Positions 48,433 through 60,339 of a DNA stretch of 64,000 nt are shown in pieces. The stretch's first letter is position 1; every line of letters starts with the position of its first letter. The position numbers were made by a program, and so were the translations under genes. The DNA is taken from assembly GCA_012861695.1 (NCBI GenBank), contig JAAOOA010000002.1, positions 40,052,800 to 40,116,799 of the forward strand. The letters run 5' to 3'. This DNA is from Trematomus loennbergii. Its lineage: Eukaryota > Chordata > Actinopteri > Perciformes > Nototheniidae. The notes beneath the pieces were generated by a model, which searched no databases, had not been told where the DNA came from, and worked only from the letters and a program-made list of their open reading frames with translations.

Positions 48433-48578
48433 ATATCAAAGTCTTTTCATCTGCAAGATGGAAGAATAGCTGGGTGCTGCCTGGAGAGACTGATGAGAGG
48501 ACACAGGCTGGCTTCAGCAGCTTTCCACACAAAGCCATCACATCTTCTCTTCCATAGTCTTCACTGTCCACTGGTGCT
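48433..48578 (-). CDS. putative coding exon of an unrecognised gene
   Basis: A good acceptor (CACTCTTTTGACAG) is followed by 48 open codons and a GTGAGT donor. The open frame includes VDSEDYGREDVMALCGKLL, then KPACVLSSVSPGSTQLFFHL, then ADEKTLI. If the donor is not used, the frame stops at 48425-48427. Codons look protein-like and no repeat family here explains it. The exon enters in phase 2 and leaves in phase 1. An internal ATG (start of MALCGKLL) is also possible. I do not recognise the family. Confidence 0.4.
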
Positions 48579-48610
48579 CTGTCAAAAGAGTGAACATCAC
48601 AGCTGTCATG

Positions 48611-48800
48611 TTAACCCTTTGTTACACAACATACAACCAACATGCGTCAAAAGTGACGCGAATTAGTTTTAATTGTAAATATCTTTGCAATAAATTACTT
48701 TAACCATTCAGGATTCCAGGTATTCCTCAATTAACCTGTTTTGGATCAACACCAATTCTAATTTTTACTTTCTTACTTTTTGAATAAAAATCATGTTTGT
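48611..48800 (+). mobile_element. piggyBac-like element end
   Basis: TTAA followed by CCCTTTGTTACACAACATAC and GTCAAAAGTGACGCG, the terminus style of fish piggyBac MITEs. The right end was not found. Confidence 0.4.
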
Positions 48801-49302
48801 ATCACTACACTTCTAAGGGACAACATGGGTCAAACATTACCGTATTCTTTTGCTATGTTATTTCATGCATGGCTGAGTGTTTATTTACTATACATTTTCA
48901 AAAATAATTAATTTTAGCAGTGATTTGGACCAAGCATGTATGATGTAGTAATACAAAAGTATTTTAGTTCACACAGTGTGACATTAGCTAGTCATGTTAG
49001 CTTGTAATATATAGAGCAGAGCTAACTAGCAAGTTAGCCGAACGTTAGCGGTTAGCTGTTTATGCTATGCTAGCTGTTGGCTACTGAACATTAACAAACT
49101 GGATTCCGCTGTAAGAAAGCTGTGAAACTTTACATTAAACTTGGCGACAACACTGTGACACCCCGCTGCATGTTTATGTGTAATTCTCCCGTGTTGGAGA
49201 CGAGAGGGTGGAGCGGCAGCACTGCAATAAGCTGTAAGCTAACGTTAGCAGCCACCTGTTAAACCAGGTTTCCCGGGCGCAACATCTTGCAAGAAACAGC
49301 AT

Positions 49303-49390
49303 CTCAGGGCTTCTTAACATTTAACAACCTATTAATGATGCATACCCACTTAACGGGAAGAAACTCAGCTAACTAGAAGAAGAAACGTAA
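49303..49390 (+). repeat. family A element, left-end fragment
   Basis: TCTCAGGGCTTCTTAACATT then ACTTAACGGGAAGAAACTCA and GCTAAC match the left part of 10988-12163. Confidence 0.65.
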
Positions 49391-49392
49391 CC

Positions 49393-49887
49393 TAAAGGGG
49401 ACCTATCATGCAAAATGCACTTTTGTACGTCTTTTATACATGAATATGTGTCCCGGTGTTCCAGGGAACTCACCAAGTGTCAGAAAACACAACCCTCTCT
49501 ATTTTCCTCCATACCCAAATCTCAAAAAAAGAGGCTGCAACGGATCTGATAAAAACTGATCCAGATTTGAACACTGTCCTGACGTCAGGACAGTGGCGCT
49601 ACGGCTATTGGGCCAACTCCACCAATCAGGAGGAGACATCCACGGCCATTGCCGTTCGAAAGCGCTGGAGACGCTGTAGTACATATGCCAGGCCTGTAGG
49701 TGGTGCTGTTCTCACAGAATCAGCCCTTGCAAAAACAGAGCTAAATAAGTGCAAAATGAGCGAAATCAGGCATGGCTAAAATGCATGATCTGTTTGGTAT
49801 TTTGAAAAAAAAAAAGTATAAATATGCCTTATATAGGTATGGTCCTACACTATATTATTCAAATATAGCATGATAGGTCCACTTTAA
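49393..49887 (+). mobile_element. family D TTAA element, full copy
   Basis: From AAAGGGGACCTATCATGC to GCATGATAGGTCCACTTTAA: inverted termini, TTAA at the right border. It encodes only a by-product ORF (107 aa) that repeats in each copy. Contains a 24-bp palindrome at 49572-49595. Confidence 0.75.
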
Positions 49888-49960
49888 ATAAAAAATAAAA
49901 CATTCACAAACTAAGGATTATCTAAATACAGTTTAACTCCATTACAGTTGCAGGACTCAC

Positions 49961-50160
49961 CAGATCTCAAGTCTTCTGTTCTTTGTTGACGTCCCGATGC
50001 TCATATTTAACGTGTAGATGTAAAACGATCCCGATATTAATCCATAAACTCCTGCAGTAGACATACAGACAGCTGTAGCTCCGCAGGAGGAGACCCGCTC
50101 AAACTGACGTGGATGTTTCAAATGTGAACGACAGGTTTCTTCGATTACGTTTATATTAAC
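49961..50160 (-). CDS. putative first exon of the same unrecognised gene
   Basis: ATG at 50004-50002 opens MSIGTSTKNRRLEI and runs into a strong donor ATCTG|GTGAGT at 49961. The 5' side (to about 50160) stays open in frame but may be UTR. Direct splicing to the exon at 48578 would create TGA at the junction, so an intervening exon, a non-coding first exon, or no link at all must be considered. Confidence 0.3.
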
Positions 50161-50407
50161 CAATCAGGAGTGTTGTGGACTCATTCCAAACATGCCTGAC
50201 TTGTCTGCCGTGTTATGGCTGAATTCTATTTCAAGTGCCGTAGCTCGGCTGTCGGCCAGAATCCGAAAACCATACACATTATACTGCATGTAAGACTAAG
50301 GCTTATTACTGTATATTGACCAACGGAAAAAAAAACACAGCAACAGAACACATAAATAAAACAAGGATAACTGTGACTTATTGTTGAGTAAATAACAGTG
50401 TGTGTTT

Positions 50408-50586
50408 TAAACCTTGGTCCTCCCTGCAGAGATTTCTCCACTTTCTATGATTTGGGAGCAGCCACGTCGCTTAGTTTTCTTTGCTTTGTTTTTGGTTTAT
50501 GTTAAGTTTTTGTTAATAAATATATTTTTCATATATGTTCTCGTCCTTCCCACGCTTTTTGTTATGGCCAAGAGCCAGGCCATGAC
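50408..50586 (+). mobile_element. possible LTR 3' part
   Basis: TTAATAAATATATTTTTCAT, then TTTTTGTTATGGCC and AGAGCCAGGCCATGACA resemble the R-U5 end of the solo LTR at 4064-4489 (TTTTTGTTGTGGCC, GAGCCAGGTCGTAACA). The start is not defined. Confidence 0.45.
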
Positions 50587-50929
50587 ACCTCAGTTGTGAA
50601 GCATCCCCTGGCAGCAATAAGTTTACACCAATTAAACCAATCAACAGGAGCCAGATCTAGGTCTAAAGTTGCACTGTCCGACAGACATACTGCATGTGCT
50701 ACAAGCTCTAATCTGAATAGCAACACATCCTTACAACACAGTAATATATCGTCCTCCTCAACCAGTATGATCTTCTGCAAAGGGATTATGAAGAAGCTCT
50801 ATGATTGTGCAGAAGATCTGAAGTAAGCATATCAATAGGGATTACCCAAACCTCACTGCTGATCTTCTGCAAGCCTTGACAGCGTGTGAACAAGTGACCT
50901 CTAACATCAGCAGCATCACATTTCCCCAG

Positions 50930-51180
50930 ATTCCATTGAGGTGGGACCTAAAGAAGCAGAGCACGACCTCCACATCTTTTCTGACAGATGTATGTCCTAC
51001 CTTTGTGGAAGCACATTGATCAGCCACACAGCGTTTGTCTTTCCGTGGTCAACTGTTGATTCCAGGCTAGAACTATGTACAGCAATGGCAGGAGCTCAGC
51101 TTGCCCGTTTCCTCGACAAAGAGTTTGTTCTACACATCAGACGACTACTACCTAGATTGACTCAACCAACGTCATGATGG
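50930..51180 (+). pseudogene. BEL/Pao polymerase fragment (RNase H region)
   Basis: One frame gives AEHDLHIFSDRCMSYLCGS, HTAFVFPWSTVDS, and RLELCTAMAGAQLARFLDKE, matching the HIFSDAS...PRLELCAA..GAQLA block of BEL/Pao retrotransposons. Downstream sequence to about 51520 (including ACCAAGAGATTGTGTC) may be a further decayed part. Stops and losses make it inactive. The segment 50596-50830 just upstream is open but unrecognised. Confidence 0.65.
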
Positions 51181-51529
51181 TTAGTTTGAATCTTGCCAAG
51201 GTTTGTGTGGTATCAAAGGAGCATGAGTTGACTAATCAGGGCTCCTGAAGACATGTCGATTCCTCTGATAGACCTGCATCACTGTGAGGAAACACTTGGC
51301 TGACCTCAGAATCATTGCCTTCACTCTTTGGCAGCATTCAAGAGCAGGGGCCAGCATTCCATGCACCCAATGCAGATCACCAAGAGATTGTGTCTTAATT
51401 CCTAAGAAGCTATCCGGAAGATTGTTTCCCACAGAACATGAAAGCCCTTTCAGTTGGGAAGTCAGTTTAATCTTGCTACTATTGCGCCAGAGTTTGACAA
51501 AGCTTTTGGTGTGATTTGAGTAGGCTCAG

Positions 51530-53620
51530 TCGCAGGCAACAACTAAGCCCCATTTACATGCATCTGGTTGTCGTGAATCCATATTACCTAGCACCAATAT
51601 ACATGTTCATCGGTAAATGTTGGCATTTGGTTAAAAAGCACTGTGAGTAGTCTAAACTGACTAAATGCTGTAGAAATGCAGGTCCGTTTACCAAAAAAAC
51701 ACTGAAAAAAAACGTGTTTTTCACAATATATATATATACAATCATAAAATAATCACGTTTTTTTAAATACTATATACAACATTAAATAATAAAACATTTC
51801 TGTTTTATGCTGTGGATATCCCATTAAACCCAAACGTTTAGGGTTTGTTTTACTGTGGTCACAACACAACATTTCAGGTTTTTTTTAATAAGGGACATTC
51901 CAGGCTTTTTATGTAAATTAATTGGAACTACATTCTACAGTAGGGAAATACACAGGCTTTTCACAGGAATAGACTCAGCAGCAGTGTTCGCCTCTCAGTC
52001 AGGCCGCAGATCATTTTTGAGACCTGACTTCCGTGTCAATAGCAGTATTGTACTTTTGTTATGTGTGCTGCCTGCTGTGTGGAGTTGTTATCAGTTAATG
52101 ACTCAGAGATAAGAGGAATGCACAGCTCTCCTCTGCAACGGACAAACGAGGCAGGAAAAGATCCAACTGTAATGCACACTGTATACCTCTGACTGTCCAG
52201 TTCTTACACTATCCCTCTACATGTCAAATAAACTCCACTTAATGCAACACAACAATGATTCTACAATCAAAACGCTCCCATTTGAACTGGTAAAAAAAGT
52301 TACATTTACTCTTCTTGAGATTTCCTGCTGGGAAATTCCTCCTCCGCACAGTCAGTGATTTATCTCCTGTTTACACTTTATTGCACATGCACAATATCAG
52401 ACTGTGTTAGGCAGTGCCCTATGTGGAAAATATATATTGCCAGTTGAAATGCAAAAATAGTGTGCTACACTAGCCTAGTAGGTTTTACTTTGTGAAATAA
52501 AAAACATAATTGAGTTTACATTTACATACTGTAAATAATGCCAGTTGGGTTCAAACACTTTCATAAAGCTTCCTACAGTAGCACAAAGAAGTTGCTCCTA
52601 GTGACGGAAATTCTTGGAAAAACCTTAGAACTATGACATTTTCTAAGTGTTAGGAGGACTTTTGAGAGGCTTAAGAGTTTCTTAAGCGTAGGATAAAAAG
52701 ATAAAGGAGTAGGAAAGATATTCTCTTAAGGCTGAATGGAATGCTTATCATACATTTATCAATGATGTGTCATACAGCAGAGGCAGCCACACCTCCATAC
52801 TAAGGTACAGCTCTCAGAATATATGCTCAGAGTTGCTCTGAGAAGTTTTCTATATCGTTCCTAAATCAGGAGTCCTCATTTTCATTGTTGGGCTGAGTAC
52901 AAAGTCAGAAGTAATATGTTAACAGTTCCATGCTCTTAGCCCCTTTCTCAAATTAGGAAAGGTCAACTTGAGTGGTCCATTACATAAGAGATAAGCTTGC
53001 AGCTTCACGACTGATTCAACAGAGATGTTTATTACATACAATAATATTCATAATAAGGTTCAGAACATTTCTTCAGAGAGTAAATGTTCTAAGACTAGGC
53101 TGATCGATTTGACTGGCAATTTTTACGTGGTGAATCTTTTATTTTACTATTAATATAATTTAGTATTTCTTCTCACCCAATCATACCTTTATCAATGAAT
53201 GTGCCTGCAAACTAAGGTAAAGAGGTTAAAAGAAGGTAGAAATAAATATTTGCTCTATTTAATATAATAATTGTTTCTCTGAGAAGTTCCCTTAATCTTT
53301 CCTAACCAGGATTCCTTTATTTGATTTATTCTACTATTTGAATATTAGTACAGACAATTTATGAATCCCACAAACAAACAACATTAGTAAAAGCAGGAGG
53401 GCAGAAAGCATAGCTTATACAGAAAATAGCATTTTCCCATTTGTCATCCAGTTGCAGGATAAAGAAAAAAAGATAAATCAGTAATAAAATACGCACACAA
53501 ATAAACAAAATTCTATATATACATACACATACATATGTACACATATACATACACCCATTTCCAGGGCTTGGCAAAAACTATATCATTTTAGGGTTTTACC
53601 ACCAAACTCAGAAGTAATAT
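51530..53620. other. AT-rich unique DNA, nothing recognised
   Basis: Short ORFs only. No repeat family of this window recognised. Confidence 0.5.
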
Positions 53621-53852
53621 GTTATATTTCTCACAGGCTCCGCCCTCTACAGGACTCTATGGGTACTACCCCTTGATCATATTATGCAAGCATTCATCCA
53701 CTGAGACTTCTATAACTGTAGCCGGCCCCGGGGTGGGCTTACCTGAATGCGCGCGCATCCCACCGTATAAAAGGAGGCCTCGCCTCCTGACTGTCATCCT
53801 TTTCTCTTCAGCAAGCAAGAGAATACTGAGCGAAGCGAAAATAGAAGTGAAC

Positions 53853-54176
53853 ATGGACTCACCTCTATTGGAGCAGCGACCTTGCCCTTCGTGCCGGGGC
53901 TTGATTGCAGGCGCCGATCTCCACCGTCGATGCGTCGAGTGCCTGGGGTCTGACCACGTGGCGGCCAACCTGGGCCCGCTTCCGGCCTGCAGCGCCTGCC
54001 GCCTGATCCCGCGGCTCAGCCGCAGCCGGCGGCTGGAACACTTCCAGGAGCGCTACGTCTCGCCGGAAGAGGACCTCGAGGTGGTGGAGATTAAGAGCAC
54101 GACAACGGAGTGCCCTTTGTGTTCGCCATGCCAGCGGACGGGCGGCCCCGTTCGTCGGCGAGAGGGACGACGATGA
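53853..54176 (+). pseudogene. DIRS gag-like N-terminal ORF
   Basis: Begins MDSPLLEQRPCPSCRGLI and contains CPSC...HRRCVEC and CSAC, a possible Cys/His zinc-binding arrangement. It ends early at 54176. The downstream GC-rich DNA to about 55300 carries shifted gag-like frames and the 9-10 bp minisatellite. Confidence 0.65.
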
Positions 54177-54682
54177 TGACACCTCGTTGTCCGATGCTTC
54201 CGGCGGCCTCCAGGAGGGTCCGCAGCACAGTTCTGCGCGGCAGGACTTCCCGGCGGTGATGGCTATGGCGGCGGAGCGTGTAGGCTTACCGCTCCCCCTC
54301 AACTGGCACCAAGGCCGGTGAGGCGCCTCCGTCAGGGCTTCTACGGCCCGGCTCGCCCCCCTGCCAGACATCTGGCGGTGTGTGGAGGCAACGTGGCGAC
54401 AGCCACTTAAAACGAAGGCCCCAGTGGTGACCTGGGCTGGAATCCTCAGGGTGCAGGGCCGCTCGGACACGGATTGTCCTGGATGAGAGCCTGGCGGCCC
54501 ATCTGCTTTCGCAGGCAGCCGGGTGGGCGGAGGGAGAAAACCTCTGCCCCCACTGCCGCGTGACCGCGAGATCCTAGTATATATCTGGATAAGATGTTCA
54601 GGCTCGGAGCGCAGATGGCAGCAGCGGCCAGTAATCTCGGCGTGTTGGGGGTCTCGCTGATCACCCCTCAGCAGGACATCCC

Positions 54683-54786
54683 CGCCTCCCCGCCTCCCCG
54701 CCTCCCCACCTCCCCGCCTCCCCGTCTCCCCGCCTCCCCGCCTCCCTGCCTCCCTGCCTCCCCGCCTCCCCGCCTCCCCGCCTCCG
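54683..54786. repeat. CCTCCCCGC minisatellite in the DIRS gag region
   Basis: About eleven 9-10 bp units (CGCCTCCCC). A shorter 15-bp repeat (TTCGGGTCACCCAGC) is nearby at 54975-55020. Confidence 0.92.
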
Positions 54787-55919
54787 GACGGGGGCGATTA
54801 CTCAGACCGCTGCGTTGGCCAGATGAATAATCTGGTCCACGGTATGGCTACCGCAGCCGGCCGCGTGATGTCCCTGGCCACCGTGGCGTCGCGTCACGTG
54901 TGGCTAGGTTTGACAGCGCTGTCAAAGAAGGACCGGGATGATCTCCTTGGGTCCCCCGTATCCAAGGAAGGGCTCTTCGGGTCACCCAGCTTCGGGTCAC
55001 CCAGCTTCGGGCCACCCAGTGTTTCAGTCGCTTGGAGGAGGAGAGGGCGCAGCTCAGCCGCATGCTGGCACTGGCTCGTCCTCAGGCGCCTCCTCAGGGG
55101 AGAGAGCGCCCAGCGGTGGTAAAGCGGAGAAAGAGGCGACGGTACAGAGCCCCCGTGGCTCCCGTTGCCCCCTCTGCCTCTGTGGTTCGTCCCGGAGAAC
55201 CGTCTCAGTACCGGCACTCGCGGGGACAGGCTGGCCGAACCCGGCGGGCTCCCGCTCCGGGTCCTCCTCAGCAAAGGGCTTCTGGGTAGGGTGCACCATC
55301 CTCCTGAAGCTGACTGGCGGTGGGAGGAAGCGTCCTGGCGGAGAGAGTGAGTCTCTCCACCCAGGACGCGAGGGCGAATCCCGCCTCCTCCCTATACGAT
55401 TCTGCTGTTGTGACACGATCATTTACAAAAATGTAAATGATTGCTTGTATCCCAGTCTGAGTGTCGTTTCCTCTCTTCCACATAATGTTAACCGTACAGA
55501 TTCCCCACTCGCTGCCCCAGTTGTAACTCCAGTAAAGGAAGCAGCTAGTGGGCATGCGCAGGTGAGAGTGATAAACCGCGCATGCGGGTACAGGGACATT
55601 ATGGCCGGCGTAGCAGGGTTAGGAGACACACAACGCCGAGTGTAAAAACTCCGCTTGATGCATTTCACTGTTTGGGTGAATGCATCATGGCGGAGCGTGC
55701 GTTCCCACGAGAGCGCGCCGCGGTGCGTTCAAGGACCTCAGTAGAGAATCGGCCCTTTCTGTGTCGACCCTCCATGGGCAGAGCTTCCCTTCGCGGGGAG
55801 TTTTGTGGCGGGACGGGACACCAGAGAGTACCACAGCTTTATCGCTGGGGCCCCACAGCTGATTGCACATCCCCTAACGCAGTGTTCTGGGGAATGGAAG
55901 CGCAGCTGTGTGTTAACGG

Positions 55920-56607
55920 AGTGGATGGACAGGACGCTGAGACTGGGTTATTCACTCCAGTTTTGCAGCATCCCTCCTCCGTTCACAGGCATAAGAGAGG
56001 CGAAGCTATCATCCCGAGGGGAGGTTCAGGCCCTGTTGCAGAAACAGGCAGTGTCTGCTGTGCGCACTCAAGACAGAGAGGAAGGGCACTATTCCCTGTA
56101 CTTCCTGGTTCCCAAGAAGGCAGGCAAATTCAGGCCCATTCTGAATCTTCGCAGCCTGAATCTCCACATTGCACACAGAAAATTCCAGATGTTAACTATA
56201 AAACAGTTACCGGGACTGGTGCAGCCAGGCGATTGGTTCACAACCATCGACCTGAAGGACGCTTACTTTCATGTCGAGATTGCTCCGAAACACAGAAAGT
56301 ATTTGCGTTTTTGCCTTCCAGGGTGTAGCCTACGAGTACAACAGACCGTTTGGTCGTACTCCCTATCCCCACGCACGTTCAGCAAATGTGTGGCCACAGC
56401 GCTCCAGCCACTGCGTGCCCATGGCATGAGAGTTTTCTTTGTTTTCTGGACGACCTCATAGTCATGGCCAGGTCCAGGGAACGGGCAATGTTTTACACAG
56501 CCCAATTGATCCTATACCTAACCAAGTTGGGCTTGGACGTGGCTAGCACTAGACGTGGCGCGCACTGGGCCCATGAGGGGCTGGAGGACTCTTTCCCCCT
56601 GCTTTAG
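55920..56607 (+). pseudogene. DIRS reverse transcriptase, frameshifted
   Basis: The frame at 55805-56461 includes HYSLYFLVPKKAGKFRPILN, LRSLNLHIAHRKFQMLT and the catalytic block WFTTIDLKDAYFHVEIAPKH. Near 56320 the frame slips. The second catalytic motif, FLDDLIVMARSRERAM, appears in the frame 56350-56607. At least two frameshifts make it inactive. The family match is to DIRS1 RT rather than gypsy or LINE. Confidence 0.85.
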
Positions 56608-57052
56608 GGCAGGAGGGGGGAGCCCTCCACGTCATAGTCCTTACACGCTCTTCACAAGGTAAGCATGTCTGAGTGTGGGACATGGGGCACTTGCGCTCTC
56701 CCCGTGCTCCTTAGGGACTCGGGAGAGGTGGTGCATAGTGAGCCCATACAGGGCTGAGGACTGTCTCCGTCCACCTATGGGCGGAGGGGGAGAGCCCTCA
56801 ACTCTGGGGCCCTGTCCGTCCTCTGCTGCTTGCTGAAGAGAAGTGTAGGATGACAGTCAGGAGGCGAGGCCTCCTTTTATACGGTGCGATGCGCGCACAT
56901 TCAGGTAGTCCCGCCCCGGGGCCGGCTACAGTTATAGAAGTCTCAGTGGATGAATGCTTGCATGATATGATCAAGGGGTAGTACCCATAGAGTCCAGTAG
57001 AGGGCTCCGCCTGTGCTTATATAACAAGGGTTACCATACGTAACCCCTCGTT

Positions 57053-58060
57053 TCATGTTTTATGCCTATGTCACAATACAGAATATATGGGCATAGATGG
57101 CTGTTTCTTAACATTTTCATGATTTAATCACAATATTTTAAACAACTTACAATGTTTCTCAATTGATTCTAGGCAGGTCTGACAACTATGTTTCAAGACA
57201 ACAAATGGAGTAATATGGCAATCATAACTTTAGATGCAATCACTGACCCTTTCATAATTTATTTATTCTTTGTCACAAAGATGAAAAGTCTGTTTCTGCT
57301 GTGTAAGCTCATTAACAGACGCCTGTAGAGCTATACAACCTTTGACTATCACTGTGTAAATTAGCTTCTGTTTGCTAAAGAGAGGGTAGGAATAACAGCT
57401 GTGATGTACGATTGTGTGAATAAACGGTGTGATTTGGAGAAGAGTCTATAACATGAAGTATATCACAGAAAAGCCGTAAACAGCCGTAAACAGATTTCTT
57501 CAAATATTTCAATTTTACTTTTAGATCTGTGTATCAACAGTATTTCTCTCACATAATATTTTTTGACACCCCAGTATCTGATTCTGAGCATGAGAGTACT
57601 GAAAACATGCGTTTGATGTATTGCAAATGTAGATGTGTTGTATTCTCAAGACAACACTTTCTTTGCGGTTTTAAAACTATACAAATATAAAAGAATATAA
57701 TGAATGTAAATTAAAAAATTGCATTTCCTAAAGGGAATGCACTGAGACTGCTGGCAACTGTTGAAAGTGTACCTGCTGATATCATTGCTTAACTTCAGCA
57801 GATAAAACTCAGCACATCTACAGGGTAAATGACAGTAAGGCAGGATGAATGCTCCAAAGCAGATATGCAGCGCCCCTGGTGGAAGACTGCTCCCAGGTTT
57901 TTTTTAAATACACAGTTGCATGTCACTAATATTTTTGCAGCAAATGAAAATGCAGTCCAGGCATTGCTGTGCCACCAATTTCACCAACATTATTGGACCA
58001 CTATGTTGCTGAGAAAAAATAACTGGTCCCCCTTAACCTTTAATCTAATATCAATCTGAT
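57053..58060. other. AT-rich unique DNA, nothing recognised
   Basis: No ORF or repeat supported. Confidence 0.5.
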
Positions 58061-58062
58061 CT

Positions 58063-58588
58063 AGTGGTGAAATAAGTACTCTGATGTTATACTTAAGTAA
58101 AAGTAGCTATACTAAATTGTAAAGACACTCAAGAAAAAGTGCTGTATTCAAGTTCTTAGTTAATAAAAAGTACAAAAGTATTGGCTTCAAAATGTACTTG
58201 AAGTACTAAAAATAAAAGATTGTGTTATGTGTAATGACCCATTTCAGAATCATATATACAGGATTATTTTTGGGCTATTTATTGAGTGTGTTTATCCCAG
58301 CTGGTAAAGGTGGTGCTATTGAGTACTATTTTAACTTAGAATTTTTTTTATTTATTAGTTGATTTATATGTTGTAATAGTTAATAATCTGTATCTTTAAA
58401 GTTACTAAAGCTGTCAGATAAATGCAGGGGAGCATGAAAGTACACTATTGGCTTCTAAAATGTAGTGGAGTAAAAGTATAAAGTAGCATACAATGAAAAT
58501 ACTCAAGTAAAGTACAAAGTACAATTATCTCCAAATTGTCTTGGGTACAATAGTTGAGTAAATGTACTTCACTACATTTTACCACTGA
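58063..58588 (-). repeat. family F repeat, reverse orientation
   Basis: TAAGTACTCTGATGTTATAC through TACTTCACTACATTTTACCA. A second partial F copy follows at 58790-58915. Confidence 0.68.
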
Positions 58589-59062
58589 TCTAATTTTTGA
58601 TTTCAGGTGAGGAATTTATCCATTTGAACATATGAAATGAAAAGAGACCAACTGGTGCTTCTTGTAGAGATAAGATGCCAGAAGTTATGGAAACCACCGA
58701 TTAAGTCTTCAATAATGTGTTGTGTTATGAAAGCTTTTATATGGTCCATTTGCTCAAATCTGTATCTGAAACGCCACTAAAGGTGTCACTAAATGAAGTG
58801 GATGAAAAAGTAATATATTTCCCATGTGGAGTAGAAGTATAAAGTTAAATGGAAATACTCAACAAAAGTAGGCCTAAAAATGGTACAGTACTTGAGTAAA
58901 TGTACCTTTTACCATTTTATTCATTATTCATAATCCTTAAGTGAGTGTCTTAATGTACAGTACTACAATAATTTGTCATCACGTTAAAGTTAGAACATGT
59001 CTTCTAATAAGCTATTAACAAGCTACAGATCGTGAAACTTTGCACCCATTCTAAATCATACT

Positions 59063-59560
59063 TTAAGGGGACTTATCATGCAAAATGCACTTTTGTACGT
59101 CTTTTATACATGAATATGTGTCCCAGGTGTTCCAGGGAACTCACCAAGTGTCAGAAAACACAACCCTCTCTATTTTCCTCCATACCCAAATCTCCAAAAA
59201 AGAGGCTGCAACGGATCTGATAAAAACTGATCCAGATTTGAACACTGTCCTGACGTCAGGACGGTGGCGCTACGGCTATTGGGCCAACTCCACCAATCAG
59301 GAGGAGACAGCCACGGCCATTGCCGTTCGAAAGCGCTGGAGACGCTGTAGTACATATGCCAGGCCAGTAGATGGTGCTGTTCTCACAGAATCAACCCTTG
59401 CAAAAACAGAGCTAACATTTTTCAAATTGAGCGAAATGAGGCATGGCTAAAATGCATGATCTGTTTGGTATTTTGAAAAAAAAAGAGTATAAATATGCCT
59501 TATATAGGTATGGTCCTACACTATATTATTCACATATAGCATGAGAGGTCCACTTTAAGT
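59063..59560 (+). mobile_element. family D TTAA element, third copy
   Basis: Nearly identical in sequence to 49393-49887, with inverted ends and the palindrome (59243-59266, one mismatch). Contains a by-product ORF of 121 aa. Confidence 0.75.
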
Positions 59561-59818
59561 AATTACCCCTTCTCTTGCGTTTCGGGTCAAAAGTGACCGA
59601 GTGACTTTGTTTTTGATCATAAATATTGTGTTTTTCATCCAATTGCCTCAAGACCTTATGTTATGCTCCACACTAAGCCTCTGAACATATACAATTGATG
59701 ATCACCACTTGCATTGATTTTTTAGTGATTTATTCAACAGTGAAACACCAATGATGTGATGACCGCCATAGGAAATGAATGGGTATGAGTGTATTATGTT
59801 CATCCTGTAGAGGACGGA

Positions 59819-59827
59819 CACACACAA

Positions 59828-59925
<98 letters not shown>

Positions 59926-59956
59926 ACACACACACACACCACACACACACACACAC
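59819..59956. repeat. (CA)n microsatellite
   Basis: About 138 bp of CA with CCACA interruptions, inside the piggyBac-like element. Confidence 0.97.
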
Positions 59957-60183
59957 TTCTTGTGCTTATGTCCCCCCACACCATCCAGACAAAATAATGT
60001 ACTCTAAGTTATAGGTGCGAGCTCTGTGCCCCTCGAGAAAGAAAAACCTCTCACTTTCTCGCAGTAAATGCCCCTCCATTACTGTCTCTCATGCAGTTAT
60101 ATTTGTGCCTTGCTCACATTTGACTCATTGACACAGTATAGGCGACCAAGTAGGCGATTTTCTGTCAGAGAGGCTCTGGACAA

Positions 60184-60339
60184 ATGTTTGAACCAGATGA
60201 AGAGGAGATTGAACCAGACATAGAGGACGATGTCTCAGAAATGGAAGACAACAGCGATCCAGACTATGAGCCTGACCAACAGTCAACAGACCAGGAAGAG
60301 GCCCCTGAGGGAGAGGCCCCTGAGGGAGAGGAGCCCTGA
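60184..60339 (+). pseudogene. piggyBac transposase N-terminal remnant
   Basis: A 51-codon acidic ORF (MFEPDEEEIEPDIEDDVSEM, then EDNSDPDYEPDQQ) ends at TGA 60337-60339. In the other frame immediately upstream is RRFSVREALDKC. Fish piggyBac transposases combine such an EALD-type start and an acidic stretch, so one frameshift seems to split it. The catalytic DDE domain is absent. Confidence 0.55.

Larger units (their letters stand above)
53625..57052 (+). mobile_element. DIRS-like retrotransposon, internally truncated
   Basis: Inverted terminal repeats of about 170-190 bp: 53633-53815 (ACAGGCTCCGCCCTCTAC...) and 56845-57014 (...GTAGAGGGCTCCGCCTGT), as DIRS elements have instead of direct LTRs. 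Inside are a gag-like ORF and a reverse transcriptase in broken frames. RNase H, methyltransferase and tyrosine recombinase are missing, so about half the coding capacity is deleted. A GGGTTAC/GTAACCC palindrome adjoins the right end (57029-57047). Confidence 0.85.

Noticed and set aside
49456..49779. 107-aa ORF recurring at 59085 (121 aa) and 45285 (minus)
   Set aside because: Repeats with family D copies; an open frame of a non-coding MITE rather than a gene family.
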